A stretch of DNA of 64,000 nucleotides from the NCBI GenBank assembly GCA_030340625.1, contig JAOPHQ010005436.1, positions 90,001 to 154,000 on the forward strand, read 5' to 3'. Below the pieces are notes generated by a model, which was given only the letters and a program-made list of their open reading frames with translations, was not told the DNA's origin and did not search any database. This document shows, piece after piece, positions 46,633 to 58,773 of this stretch. Position numbers and translations under genes: made by a program. Origin of the DNA: Merluccius polli. Taxonomy: Eukaryota; Chordata; Actinopteri; Gadiformes; Merlucciidae. How positions within the stretch are numbered: the first letter of the stretch is position 1; every line of letters starts with the position of its first letter.

Positions 46633-46876
46633 AATGACCTGTCTCTGTACTGTCTAACCCCTACCTGCTCCTTAATGACCTGTCTCTGTACTGTCTAACC
46701 CCTACCTGCTGCTTAATGACCTGTCTCTACTGTCTAACCCCTACCTGCTCCTTAATGACCTGTCTCTGTACTGTCTAACCCCTACCTGCTCCTTAATGAC
46801 CTGTCTCTGTACTGTCTAACCCCTACCTGCTCCTTAATGACCTGTCTCTGTACTGTCTAACCCCTACCTGCTCCTC
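46633..46876 (+). repeat. 41-bp minisatellite, about 6 copies, unit 3
   Basis: Same unit as at 40,942. One copy is shortened (TGTCTCTACTGTC). Confidence 0.95.
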
Positions 46877-47113
46877 CTCAGTCACTTTGGATAAAGAATC
46901 TGCTAAATTATTAAATAGTAATATATTAGTTTAATTTCGACAAACATCAATTAACTTCATATACCACTGAGAAGTTTTTAGTGGGCTACAGTTTAAACAT
47001 TTAATAATGTTTTTAACATACGTGTTTACAGAAAAATAGCAAACAACCTATTGATATGATATATAAGCGATACATATTTATGATATATCACAGATCAGAG
47101 TTGACTACAGTAC

Positions 47114-47250
47114 CTTAGTCTTCTTCCTGCTGTAGTAAAGTGTTCAACACCAAACCGTCCCACTAAGTAACAAGGAATGTATGATGTTGTGAACCAGCCA
47201 GTTTGTCCAGTTCCCCTCCCAGTTTAAACTCCTCCCAGATAACCTCTTGT
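47114..47250 (-). other. candidate 5' non-coding exon, copy 3
   Basis: Conserved block with the ACTAAG|GTACTG donor. The 9-bp-TSD element inserted about 90 bp further upstream may affect its promoter. Confidence 0.35.
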
Positions 47251-47338
47251 AGGGTCCGTGTACGAAGTATAATTCATTTACAGTTGTTCACGTTGTATAA
47301 TGAAAAAGGCCGGTTTAGGGGTTATTGCCTAATTTCAT

Positions 47339-47857
47339 TAGCCTGGCAAGCCAGACCCACATCAGAAAGATGTCGGGTTTGGCACTGCTCCATTGACAGT
47401 GTGGGCGGGATAAACGGTTGTCTTTCAAGTTCCCTCTGCACGCAATAGGATAGCGCTACAACCAATCAGAGCAACAAAGAAGGTGACGTAGTCAGAGCGA
47501 CGGCTCTGACTACGTAATTAGTCAAAACTCCAAATACATATTTGTTTTCGAGGAAAGACTTCAGTGCCGTTCTTTGTTTTCTCAAAGAAAATGTTAACTT
47601 CAAGTCTTGAAGAGTCGCGGCCAAAGCCGAGTGGAAAGACAGCCGTTCGCCAGCAGCAGCAGCCATTGTTTACCTCTAACACGGAACCGTCGCAACTCTG
47701 TCGTCATGGTAGCCCGGCTTTCGACTCCGCCCCTCACGCTGTGATTGGCCTGACAGATTTTGTGTTTCCAGCACAAAAAGCCAACGGAGCAGTGCTAGAC
47801 CCACCTGGCTGCCATATAAATTTGCTGCTGCTAGGGGGCGTCTAGATTTCTAGGCTA
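47339..47857 (-). mobile_element. 519-bp element with 9-bp TSD, inverted relative to 28,695
   Basis: Begins TAGCCTGGCAAGCC, ends CTAGATTTCTAGGCTA: the reverse orientation of the copy 1 intron element, without its nested foldback. Target duplication TAATTTCAT (47,330-47,338) / TAATTTCGT (47,858-47,866), one mismatch. Units 1 and 2 show the uninserted GATTTCATTGTCC. Confidence 0.78.
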
Positions 47858-47876
47858 TAATTTCGTTGTCCTAGAC

Positions 47877-48180
47877 GTGCAATGCAATTCAGCGCGCCAA
47901 ATTGTCAGCTTGTTCCATTATCCAAGTTGTACAATGAAAATTCAACAAGGAAGTCGAGAGCCAGAAACAGAGACGGCTCGCCTTCAAAGTGTGCTGGCTG
48001 CAGCGGTCAATTTATGGAGAGCTAAACTAACCATTTGCACAGTTTCATCTATTGCACCACTGCCTCCCTGCATCTTATATTCACATTGTATTCATTTTTG
48101 TACATATTTTATCTTATTTTTATTCTTTAATTTCTTGATATTTTTATTTTCATTTACTGTTTAGGTAATTGCACTATGTA
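47877..48180 (+). repeat. MKIQQGS block joined to LINE-like 3' tail, unit 3
   Basis: The conserved block is followed by TTGCACCACTGCCTCCCTGC and a T-rich run of the type found in fish LINE 3' ends. The tail is interrupted at about 48,180; its true end (CTGAATTTCCCTTTGGGGATCA) is seen only in unit 4 (57,000). Confidence 0.5.
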
Positions 48181-48830
48181 TGGGGTCAGTTCAGTCTCAT
48201 TAATAATGAATGCACAGAGAAGGATTCACGAATGTATTTTGTGATTTATATATAAATGACTCTTCTCACAAATACATTTCAATGCACACACAAATGGATA
48301 TCTGTATGTATAAATGTAAAATAAATCCATAAACAAAAATAAGTTTCACAAACACATTTCTGATCCACACATAAATGTGTCTTGTTTTAAATAAATGTAA
48401 TATAAATCCATAAATATATTAATTAAAAATATATTTGCAATTTTCATCAAAAATGCAGTTGGATGTTGTTACATTCATGTACAAACTGTTAAACTTGAAT
48501 TTACAAGACATTTTCATTTGTGAACTTGTTTGCTTTTGTGTGTCAACTGGTCTGTATTTATATGTGGATTTTTGAGACTCTCCTGATGTGGCTGGAAGCA
48601 AACAAGTTCACAAATGAAAAGTTTTCCAAACGTGTTTGTTATTTTAGGTAGTTATTATCACGATCATCCATGTCCAAGAGTCCATTTCCCCCGGATGAGA
48701 TGGTTTTTATTTGTTATTTGACACTATAAACACATTCTGACCTCCTCGAGCTTTTATTTTGGTACTTCCGGTTACCGGCATTTTCATTTGCATATTAGCT
48801 AAATATTTAGTTTCACCCGAAACATTTAGA
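48181..48830. other. A/T-rich foldback segment, orientation A
   Basis: Starts TGGGGTCAGTTCAGTCTC and runs through the TTAAACTTGAATTTACAAGAC arm. The same segment up to that arm appears inverted at 56,680-56,950. The right part (from GTTATTTTAGGTAGTTATTA, about 48,638) is homologous to the arms of the large palindrome at 57,384-59,623. Confidence 0.65.
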
Positions 48831-49215
48831 TTTAACATTTAGATTTAGATTTAACATTTATATTTAACATTTAGTTTTATATTTATATTTAACATTTATA
48901 TTTATATTTAACATTTATATTTATATTTAACATTTATATTTAACATTTAGATTTAGATTTAACATTTATATTTAACATTTAGATTTAGATTTAACATTTA
49001 GATTTAACATTTATATTTAGATTTAACATTTAGATTTAACATTTAGATTTAAATTGAGATTCAACATTTAGATTTAACATTTAGATTTAGATTTAAATTT
49101 AACATTTAGATTTAAATTGAGATTCAACATTTAGATTTAACATTTAGATTTAGATTTAAATTTAACATTTAGATTTAGATTTTACATTTAGGTGTAACAT
49201 TTAATATTTGGATTT
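48830..49215 (+). repeat. AACATTTAGATTT minisatellite
   Basis: Variants of AACATTTAGATTTA / AACATTTATATTTA are tandemly repeated over nearly 400 bp. Shorter homologous tracts occur at about 57,560-57,745 (inverted) and 58,500-58,665. Confidence 0.9.
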
Positions 49216-49315
49216 AACTATTTAAAATATCTCTAAGTTGACAAATATTGTTGTAAATGTGCAAAAACGTGACTCTCAAAAATCCACACCAGTTTTTTAA
49301 ACATTGGGCCTCATT

Positions 49316-50072
49316 CACGAACCGTTTTTAAGAACAAATTTGTTCTTAAGTCCTACTTACGAAGATTTTACGAAGATTGTGGCATTCATGAATTTTTTTC
49401 TTATCCAGGATTTTTCTTAGGTAAGAACAAATCCTACAAACACTCAGTAGTACTCTTAAGCACATTTCAGTGCCAACATGTTGGCATGGTTGTGTTGTCT
49501 TCTTTTGTTAAGTTCAATAAAATACATTACAGTGAAATTTCTGTCATATTTATGTATTTATTTATTCATTTCATTTTTTTTTCATTTTTCATTTTAATTA
49601 CATTAAATGTGCCAACGCTTTAACATGAATCAAGTACATTGGAAACCATGCCGTCAATTAGTGATCCCAGCCTATTTATAGGTGGCATTTCTCCATCCAC
49701 GGCCTACAAAACAATGGTGTATATTGCTGCTATAGGAGATTGGGGATCGTGCCCTACGGAGGGAACAAATCTTTCAGGACCACGTAGATCTTTTTTCAGA
49801 GGCCCTGCACACGGCCCTGCAGTCCCTTTTATGGGCCCTTTTATGTGCATTAATGGGCGGTTACCTATGCTAATCCTATGTTAATTAGACTCATTTGGCA
49901 TGCGCGCTCAATTTACAAGGAGATGGCATTCATCAATCTAACAACACAGCTGCGAACAATTCAGCGGCTTAAGAACACGATGAATCTGACGTAGGGTCTT
50001 CTTAGAAATCTTCTTAAGGACTTAAGAAAGAATCTAAGAAGATTCTTAAGAAGATATTGGTGAATGAGGCCC
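49316..50072 (+). mobile_element. Harbinger-like element, 757 bp, unit 3
   Basis: Terminal inverted repeats GGGCCTCATTCAC / GTGAATGAGGCCC, with 3-bp ATT on both sides. The interior has several CTTAAG-type hairpins and no transposase. The 81-codon frame inside is not recognisable. A sister copy is at 58,774. Confidence 0.8.
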
Positions 50073-50299
50073 ATTGTTTGAAGCTAAATGTGACAAAATG
50101 CTTTTATTTTCAGCGTGAGCGGCTTTACAAACGGCACCCAATAAGTCACCTCTCAAATAAAGTTGTGAGTATACAATACAATACAAACAAAATCTGAATG
50201 TATAAATAAATAATGTTGATAAACTTGATAAACATCATAATATATTTTTAAAAAATACAATTATACAATATTTAGTAGTGGAATTGAAGAGGGGATGAA

Positions 50300-51521
50300 C
50301 TATTTGGAATAACGGTTAGTTTTACAAGCAGGTAAAACATAACGACGCCCTGATGGCAACAAAGAAAATTCACTTGAATTCAAGTCCCTTTGTTTCCATC
50401 CGGTGATGTTAGAACAGATTTTAACAATACTGTTCAGGCTGTTTCTGTCTTTTACTGTGAGGCTGTGAAACCAGCAGATCAAAGAAAAGCTCAGGAGACT
50501 CTCAATAAAAGATTGATAAAAATGGCAGAGGATGACGGGACGAACAGAAAAGGAATTGAGTTTGCGGAGAAGGTGAATTCTCTGTTGCCCCATTCCACAA
50601 TAGCCTCATGTTCACATCAAACTTAAAGGGGAAATGAACTTTAGACATTCTAGCCTGTTATCATGGGTAATTTATTTCTATTATACATTTTACTTGAGAA
50701 AAAAAACGAAATTTGCATGATTTCGATTCATTAGATTAGATAGTGTGTTGAAGCATAATTTTCGGAACTATTTTGATGGACTCACTTAACCAGAATGCAC
50801 TGCGCGGATCTGAGTCATTAGCTCCACCCACTAGACCAGAGCCATAGAATAATCTTCAGTCTGGAACTGTGGATGATAATAAAACAAGCGGTAACAGCAT
50901 GTGTGTGTGTCCGAGAGTGCTGCTCTATTCGGACACATTACCGTGAAGCCCCGGTGATGGTCTGGAAGTGTGGATGCTAATAAAACAGCGGTAACAGCAT
51001 GTGTGTGTGTCCGACAGGGCTGCTCTATTCGGACACATTACTATGAAGCCCCGGTGACGGTGTGGGAGTGCGGATGATAATAAAACAGCGGTAACAGCAT
51101 GTGTGTGTGTGTGTCCGACAGGGCTGCTCTGAAGATTCACATTCAGAACGTTCATAACTTGTAGTCCTGCATTTTTCTTCCGGTGATTTGATGACGCGTC
51201 AAATCACCGTTACGTAGCCGTTAAATTCTTTTCTTTTTTATATGGAGTTAGTAGCCTACATTTGATGGCAGCACAATCAACTTTATTCATGTGATGAAAT
51301 ATAGTGTTGGAGCATAGTGTTGTTTTTGGGTTCATTTCCCCTTTAAGGTGATCATCGATAATAGTACCAACATATTTGCACGATGTAACTATTACATCTA
51401 ACACACTTTTGTTATGTATGATACATTCTTCAGCTGCATCTCTGTTGCGTCTAAAATCAATAATCAGTTCCTTGGTTTTAGAGACATTTATGTCCAGGAA
51501 GTTATCATCACACCAACACAT
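50300..51521 (-). pseudogene. LINE reverse-transcriptase fragments, unit 3, split by an insertion
   Basis: CHFYQSFIESLLSFSLICWF through LLPSGRRYVLPACKTNRYSK at 50,300-50,593, and WCDDNFLDINVSKTKELIID at 51,345-51,504. They are separated by the TTAA-flanked element. Confidence 0.8.
50627..51342. mobile_element. TTAA-flanked MITE, 716 bp, with internal 100-bp tandem repeat
   Basis: Ends AGGGGAAATGAAC / GTTCATTTCCCCT with TTAA on both sides (50,623-50,626 and 51,343-51,346). Units 1, 2 and 4 have a single TTAA at the same position. TTAA targets are typical of piggyBac and Kolobok. Inside, a unit of about 100 bp starting AAAACAGCGGTAACAGCATG-like is repeated three times (50,880; 50,981; 51,081). 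Confidence 0.85.
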
Positions 51522-52300
51522 TAAATCAGTGAGAGCATTCCTGTGGTGTGATGCTGAGCCTTGGAGACGGACAGCAACGCAGCATCGTCAGAACATGTGA
51601 CCAAACAGCTTCCTGCATCCGCCAGTATACAGAATAAAGAGTCGGGGCCAAAAGTGTGCTGTGTAGCCTTTTACTTACCACTGCATTCATTTTGTTATTA
51701 TATACGCCAGAGGATAATCCACCAAAAATATTTGTATTTATTTTTTATTTATGTAGCCTAGTTGAGAGAGAGAACAGTAAAGAAACAGTAAGAAAGATTT
51801 TGTACATCGGATAGCTTAGTGGCGTTATTGTCATGACAACAGAGCCAGTAATAAAGTCAAAGTTCAAGGTAAATCAACTCTTTCTACCACAGTATATAGC
51901 CTTTAATGTTCACCCACAGCCTGAACAGTATTGTTAAAATCTGTTCTAACATCAACGGTGTAAATGACCTTTAGTATGGCCCAGTATACTTCAAGAATGT
52001 TGTTTTCATGTTTATTTATCTTGTAAGTATTTTCTTAAAGTTAGGTTTTATTAGGCCCCTTTTTTTGGATATTAAGGTTAGGGCTCTTATTCTGAAGGAG
52101 TCCTTTTGGTAGATGGAAACATCCATATAGTAGATCGTCACGTGTGTCTGCCCAACGTCAGAAAATGCTGAATTTTATTTGTTTGGCACTTGGCTGATAA
52201 AGGCACAAGGTTTGTCATCATTTTGTTTTCATGTGGTGTTTAATGTTTAGTCATATTGTGGTGCTTTTATAGTTTTGCTGAGTGTGTTTAGGCTAGCAAG
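51522..52300. other. unit 3 intergenic remainder
   Basis: Homologous to 34,505-35,244. It includes an extra short piece near 51,908-51,962 that is complementary to the LINE fragment (CACAGCCTGAACAGTATTGT), a small local rearrangement. Confidence 0.5.
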
Positions 52301-52376
52301 ACTACTACTACTAATAATAATTATAATAATAATAATAATACTAATAGTAATACTGCTACTACTACTACTACTACTG

Positions 52377-52418
<42 letters not shown>

Positions 52419-52620
52419 AGTTACTAACTTAGTAGTGGTAGTATTGGTAGTATTCAAACATATTGTATTACAAATTGTATTTTTAGATTTAACATCAATC
52501 AATAATTAAAATACTTTCTAGCTATCTAGAAATGTATTTTAATTATTATTATCATCATTATTATTATCATTAATATTATCATTATCATTATTATTATTAA
52601 TAATATTATTATCTAAAATC
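52301..52620 (+). repeat. duplicon edge, unit 4
   Basis: (CTA)n, palindrome about 52,410-52,438, hairpin, then ATT/ATC repeats. Confidence 0.9.
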
Positions 52621-52986
52621 AATACAATATAAAACCGATCATAATCAATAGGTAATCAATACAATATAGATTGATTCCCTATTCCTACTTTGGATAGTTT
52701 TAAGCGTAAAACCCATCATAGTAACCCATTGGTCATGTACTGCCCATCTGTTGCTACAGTACTACATTACCATGGTAACAATAGGCTCAATGTCAATATG
52801 TCCCCTTTTTTCATGTCACAAATATTAACATCAGATATTTGGTTGAAATATTGACCGCCAAACTACAAATGTCCCCACACTTTAAAAGTGCTGCAATAAT
52901 CATTTGTGTGCACGCGATGTGTTAGTTGTGCGCGCAAAGTCGTTTCTGCTCAGGATATTTGGCGGTGATATGATAATGATCATAAA

Positions 52987-53537
52987 CTACAACCCACACA
53001 GAGACACTGAGGAACCAAGACCAAACCCAAACCCAGGGAGGAGGTCCTCCTGGGTGAATGTGGTGCTGAAGGTGTGGATGAGTGTCAGTGTGTCTGAGGA
53101 CCCTCCTACACCTGGGGACACTCTGTAGAAGGACAGAGAGCCAGCAGGCCGGTCCAGATACACTCCTACTCTGGTGGAGCCAGAGGGGGGGAGACGGATG
53201 ACTGTGTTACTACCGTTGTACCAGGCAGAGTAACGATCATCAAAACAAGCAAGTCTCCAGGACTTGTTGTTCTTTCCAAGCCTGCTGTCATCACCTACTC
53301 CTCTCCTTGTGATTCCTCTGTATGTCACTCCTATACCAACAGGTCCTCTCCTCTCCACCTCCCAGTAACAGCGGCCAGTCAGACCCTCTCTACACAACAC
53401 CTGGGACAAGGAGATAAATCTCTCTGGGTGGTCAGGATAAGACTGATCCTCTTCAACCCACTTCACCTTCCTGTGGTCCTCAGACAGAGAGAGACATCTC
53501 CAGGCTGTGTTTGGGTCCAGTGTGAGTTCACAGGCAT
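52987..53537 (-). CDS. TRIM copy 4, B30.2 exon
   Basis: 182 codons plus split Tyr; acceptor TTCTCCTGTCAG|AT (slightly different from the others' CCCATCAG). Contains RRGPVGIGVTYRG and CFDDRYSAWYNGSNTVIRLP. It shares RFISLSQVLC with copy 5, making 4 and 5 the closest pair in this exon. Confidence 0.94.
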
Positions 53538-53742
53538 CTGACAGGAGAACAAGATGATTAGGGGCTGAAGATCGGGTCAATTCCCGGTTTTCCGGTCCGG
53601 TCCGGTGCACCAGCCTAAACCCGTTTGATTGGATGCAAACCGACCGGACTGGCATTTGTCACAAAGACACCAATAAAAAAGTGTGGATGGACTTTCCATC
53701 TAAATAGTTAGTGTGTGTTAATCAAATTAAACAGACACTTAC

Positions 53743-54805
53743 ACTTCTTAAGACCTGGGTCAGGCACCTTCTTCATCTCCATGCTCAGTGTCTCCTCCAG
53801 CTGATCCAGGGATCTCCTCAAGGTCCCTACGTATGATGGAGGACGGACCTCCACCGTGGTCCAGTCCCTGGTGTGTGGAGGATTCTTCAGGGATCTGAAG
53901 GTCTGGAGGAAGTGGAGGTGGTCTTCAGTGTGGGTGAGCTGCTTCACCTCTGAGCTTCTATTGGTCAGATCTTCTATTTCCTGCTCCAGCTGTTTGATGA
54001 GGTCTTCAGCTTGTTTCTCTGTGGATTTCAGTTTCTCTTTGACTGTTTGGTTGAAATCATCCCGCTGCTCTTCAATGCAGCTCATCAGAGCATTGAGGAC
54101 CTGCTCACCATCGGCTATCTGTCTGTCTGCGTCTGCTTTGCTGCGGTCTACTGTGTCGTTGATCTCCTGAATCTTTCGTTTTCTCTCCTGTATCATCTGC
54201 TGAACTTCAGACTCTATCTTCACCAGCTGGGCGGTCTTCACTTCATATTGCTCCTTTAGAGGTACAACAGGATGGGACTTGTGGTCCGTCACTGTGCAGA
54301 TCTGACACAAGCACACCTGTTCACTCTGGCAGAAGAGCTCCAGGAGTTGGTGGTGTTTCTTACACATCCTGTCTTCCAGACGGTCCATAGGCTCAACCAT
54401 CTGATGTTTCTGCAGGCGTGCGACTCTCTGATGTGGCTCCAGGTGGGTGTTGCAGTAAGAGGTAAAACACACTAGGCAGGACTTCACAGCCTTCAGCTGG
54501 GTCCCAGTACAGACGTCACAGGGAACTTCTCCTGGTTCAACACAAGGTTGCTCTTTTACTCGTGCGGACCGTCTAAACTGATCCACCATCTCTGTTATGA
54601 AGGTATTGACTCGTAGATCAGGTCTTGTGTGGAAAAGCTCATTGCAAATAGGACATTTGTACTGGACTTGGTCATCCCAGAACGTTGTAATACAGGTTCT
54701 GCAGAAGTTGTGTCCACAAGGTGTGGAAACTGGGCTGTTGAACACATCCAGACAGATGGAGCAGGAAAAGTTCTGCTCAGACCAGCAAGTGTTAGCAGAG
54801 GCCAT
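53743..54805 (-). CDS. TRIM copy 4, RING/B-box/coiled-coil exon
   Basis: 354 codons plus one base; 205-bp intron; protein 537 aa. Zinc ligands complete. Distinctive residues: CWSEQNFSC at the start, KEQPCVEPGE in the linker, CKKHHQLLELF in B-box 2, KEQYEVKTAQLVKIE at the start of the coiled coil. Confidence 0.95.
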
Positions 54806-55035
54806 TCCTAGAAAAAATGTGTTTCATTAAGATAACATTCATTTTTCTAATGTATTAAAAAGTCAAATAAAGGTTTTAACTCGTTTGAATACATTTTTAA
54901 ATTACATATATATGAAGAGCTCTTTTCCCAAACGCATTGAATCCATTTTGAGAGTTTTCAGGAAAACACATTCTTTTACCTAGACCCACACATGTTTTGG
55001 TTAGAAACGGCATCTTGCAGTACATTTTAAACAAG

Positions 55036-55039
<4 letters not shown>

Positions 55040-55090
<51 letters not shown>
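55040..55090. repeat. (AT)n microsatellite upstream of copy 4
   Basis: About 25 AT units. Just before it, 54,908-55,036 is a short insertion seen only in this unit (GAAGAGCTCTTTTCCCAAAC...). Confidence 0.93.
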
Positions 55091-55093
<3 letters not shown>

Positions 55094-55286
55094 CACTCTC
55101 TACACACACTTCTTCTGTAAGTCACTGCAAACTGTCTAGACTAGAGCGTCAAATACCTTATCCTAATGACACATAGCCACACTTGTCTACAACATGGGAA
55201 CTTATTCAAATAGTCCTGTCAGGGTGAATTACTCCTTTAATCATAATGATACAATAATAGTAAAGTAATACGAATAAGTTGCCTAC

Positions 55287-55327
55287 CTTTAAGGTCGTCC
55301 AATGACATTTCAGATTTAGAACAAATC
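55287..55327 (-). CDS. candidate 41-nt upstream coding exon, copy 4
   Basis: Same exon with one substitution in the part before the ATG (GATTTGTTCT for GATTTGTCCT). Splice sites and the MSLDDLKG frame are unchanged. Confidence 0.5.
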
Positions 55328-55364
55328 CTGAATCAGAAGAATGAAAAACTATTATTTTAACGTC

Positions 55365-55697
55365 AATGACCTGTCTCTGTACTGTCTAACCCCTACCTGC
55401 TCCTTAATGACCTGTCTCTGTACTGACTAACCCCTACCTGCTCCTTAATGACCTGTCTCTGTACTGTCTAACCCCTACCTGCTCCTTAATGACCTGTCTC
55501 TGCACTGTCTAACCCCTACCTGCTCCTTAATGACCTGTCTCTGTACTGTCTAACCCCTACCTGCTCCTTAATGACCTGTCTCTGTACTGTCTAACCCCTA
55601 CCTGCTCCTTAATGACCTGTCTTTGTACTGTCTAACCCCTACCTGCTCCTTAATGACCTGTCTCTGTACTGTCTAACCCCTACCTGCTCCTCCTCAG
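55365..55697 (+). repeat. 41-bp minisatellite, about 8 copies, unit 4
   Basis: As at 40,942, followed by the same retroposon-like tail. Confidence 0.95.
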
Positions 55698-55950
55698 TCA
55701 CTTTGGATAAAGAATCTGCTAAATTATTAACTAGTTATATAGTTATATATTAGTTTAATTTTGACAAACATCAATTAACTTCATATACCACTGAGAGGTT
55801 TTTAGTAGGCTACAGTTTACACATTTACATAACATATTTAATAATGTTTTTAACATACGTGTTTACAGAAAAATAGCAAACAACCTATTGATATGATGTA
55901 TAAGCGATACATATTTATGATATATCACAGATCAGAGTTGACTACAGTAC

Positions 55951-56085
55951 CTTAGTCTTCTTCCTGCTGTAGTAAAGTGTTCAACACCAAACCGTCCCAC
56001 TAAGTAACGTATGGAATGTATGATGTTGTAAACCAGCCAGTTTGTCCAGTTCCCCTCCCAGTTTAAACTCCTCCCAGATAACCTC
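55951..56085 (-). other. candidate 5' non-coding exon, copy 4
   Basis: Conserved block with the ACTAAG|GTACTG donor. Confidence 0.35.
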
Positions 56086-56163
56086 TTGTAGGGTCCGTGT
56101 ACGAAGTATAATTAATTTACAGTTGTTCACGTTGTATAATGAAAAAGGCCGGTTTAGGGGTTA

Positions 56164-56480
56164 TTGCCTAATTTCATTGTCCTAGACGTGCAATGCAATT
56201 CAGCGCGCCAAAGAGTCAGCTTGTTCCATTATCCAAATTGTAAAATTCAACAAGGAGGTCGAGAGCCGGAAACAGAGACGGCTCGCCTTCAAAGTGTGTT
56301 GGCTGCAGTGGTCAATTTAAGGAGAGCTAAACTAACCATTTGCACAGTTTCATCTATTGCACCACTGCATCCCTGCATCTTATATTCACTTTGTATTTAT
56401 TTTTGTACATATTTTATCTTATTTTTATTCTTTAATTTCTTGATATTTTTATTTTCATTTACTCTGTTTAGGTAATTGTA
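56164..56480 (+). repeat. MKIQQGS block joined to LINE-like tail, unit 4
   Basis: Same as 47,877, but the ATG of MKIQQGS is lost (TTGTAAAATTCAAC for TTGTACAATGAAAATTCAAC), showing that no start is maintained. Confidence 0.5.
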
Positions 56481-56487
56481 ATGGTAA

Positions 56488-56985
56488 TTCATGTACAAAC
56501 TGTTAAACTTGAATTTACAAGACGCCTTTCATTTGTGAACTTGTTTGCTTTTGTGTGTCAACTGGTCTGTATTTATATGTGGATTTTTGAGACTCTCCTG
56601 ACGTGGCTGGAAGCAAACAAGTTCACAAATGAAAAGCGTCTTGTAAATTCAAGTTTAATAGTTTGTACATGAATGTAACAACATCCAACTGCATTTTTGA
56701 TGAAAATTGCAAATATATTTTTAATTAATATATTTATGGATTTATATTACATTTATTTAAAACAAGACACATTTGTGTGTGGATCAGAAATGTGTTTGTG
56801 AAACTTATTTTTGTTTATGGATTTATTTAACATTTATACATACCGATATCCATTTGTGTGTGCATTGAAATGTATTTGTGAGAAGAGAGTCATTTATATA
56901 TAAATCACACAATACATTTGTGAATCCTTCTCTGTGCATTCATTATTAATGAGACTGAACTGACCCCATATACAGTATATGTACC
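56488..56985. mobile_element. foldback insertion in LINE tail, orientation B
   Basis: CATGTACAAACTGTTAAACT plus TGAATTTACAAGACG is mirrored by CGTCTTGTAAATTCA plus AGTTTAATAGTTTGTACATG (arms about 65 bp, loop about 60 bp). The remaining 300 bp are the reverse complement of the segment at 48,181-48,470 in unit 3. Confidence 0.7.
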
Positions 56986-57033
56986 ATTGCTGCTATGACA
57001 ACTGAATTTCCCTTTGGGGATCAATACAGTTTG

Positions 57034-57083
<50 letters not shown>

Positions 57084-57085
57084 AA
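56986..57085 (+). repeat. LINE 3' end and (TATC)n
   Basis: CCATTGCTGC ... CTGAATTTCCCTTTGGGGATC AATACAG followed by about 12 TATC units: the standard 3' terminus of a common fish LINE. Confidence 0.75.
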
Positions 57086-58038
57086 TACAGTCGTATTTCT
57101 GCCACTTTCCCACAACTGATTGTGAATAAATTGCAAATGGGCACAAACACTGGAATTATTATAGAGTGCTGCGATTCATGTAGGCATGTCATGATTAATT
57201 TACATATTCAATTTATTTATTTGATTAAGGCTACCTAATCTGTTATTAGATTAGATTCATCTTTATTGTCATTGTACAGATGCTAAACTGCACTTTGTTG
57301 TCTCTGTACTTGTACTCTGAGCAATGACAATAAAGTTGAATCTAATCTAATCTAAATGCTATATAAATAAAGGCTAGTCTATGGGGTGCCGTTTGTAAAG
57401 CCGCTCACGCTGAAAATAAAAGCAACATTTTGTCACATTTAGCTTCAAACAATGTTTAAAAAACTGGTGTGAATTTTTGAGTCACTTTTTTTCACATTTA
57501 CAACAATATTTGTCAACTTAGAGATATTTTAAATAGTTAAATCCAAATATTAAATGTTACACCTAAATGTGAAATCTAAATGCTAAATCTAAATGTTAAA
57601 TTTAAATGTAAATCTCAATCTAAATGTTAAATCTAAATCTAAATGTTAAATCTAAATCTAAATGTTAAATATAAATGTTAAATATAAATATAAATGTTAA
57701 ATATAAATGTTAAATATAAATATAAATGTTAAATTTAAATGTTTCGGGTGAAACTAAATATTTAGCTAACATGCAAATTCAAATGCTGGTAACCGGAAGT
57801 ACCAAAATAAAAGTTTGAGGAGGTCAGAGTGTGTTTATAGTGTCAAATAACGAATAAAAACCATCTCATCCGGGGAAATGGACTCTTGGACATGGATTAT
57901 CGTGATAATAACTACCTAAAATAACAAACACGTTTGGAAAACTTTATTTGAAGAGTACTTTGAGTTTTTAGTGTCACTTTTATGAAGGGTGTGGGGTTTA
58001 TGACCTGTAGCCACTATAGCCAGCCACGAGGGGGCTCA

Positions 58039-58215
58039 CTTTGACTGATCTGTCATGTTCGCTTGCGTAAAGGCCAGCAAGATCCTTGCAGGCGCCAAAA
58101 CAGCTCTGCCGATGTTCTCTGCTAACGCCAATTCTCCTGACATTTTCGCAGCGCGACCATGGCCGACAGTAGAGTGTACTGGGTGGAGGCGGGCGAGGGT
58201 AGGATCTTGTGATCT
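58039..58215 (-). other. central spacer of palindrome with short frame
   Basis: G/C-richer than its arms. A minus-strand frame of 78 codons spans it (KMSGELALAENIGRAVLAPA). I recognise no family. Possibly a captured host fragment or the core of the foldback element. Confidence 0.3.
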
Positions 58216-58773
58216 TGAGCCCCCTCGTGGCTGGCTATAGTGGCTACAGGTCATAAGTCCCACACCCTTCATAAAAGTGACACTAAAAACTTGAAGTACT
58301 CTTCAAATAAAGTTTTTGTTATTTTAGGTAGTTATTATCACGATAATCCATGTCCAAGAGTCCATTTCCCCGGATGAGATGGTTTTTATTTGTTATTTGA
58401 CACTATAAACACATTCTGACATCCTCAAGCTTTTATTTTGGTACTTCCGGTTACCGGCATTTGAATTTGCATATTAGCTAAATATTTCGTTTCACCCGAA
58501 ACATTTAGATTTAGATTTATATTTAACATTTATATTTATATTTATATTTAACATTTATATTTATATTTAACATTTAGATTTAGATTTAAATTGAGATTTA
58601 ACATTTAGATTTAGATTTAAATTTAACATTTAGATTTAGTATTTAGATTTAACATTTAGGTGTAACATTTAATATTTGGATTTAACTATTTAAAATATCT
58701 CTAAGTTGACAAATATTGTTGTAAATGTGCAAAAACGTGACTCTCAAAAATCCACACCAGTTTTTTAAACATT

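Noticed and set aside
49639..49884. 81-codon frame inside the Harbinger-like element, also at 59,162
   Set aside because: No similarity to Harbinger transposase or Myb-like protein; the start shifts between copies.
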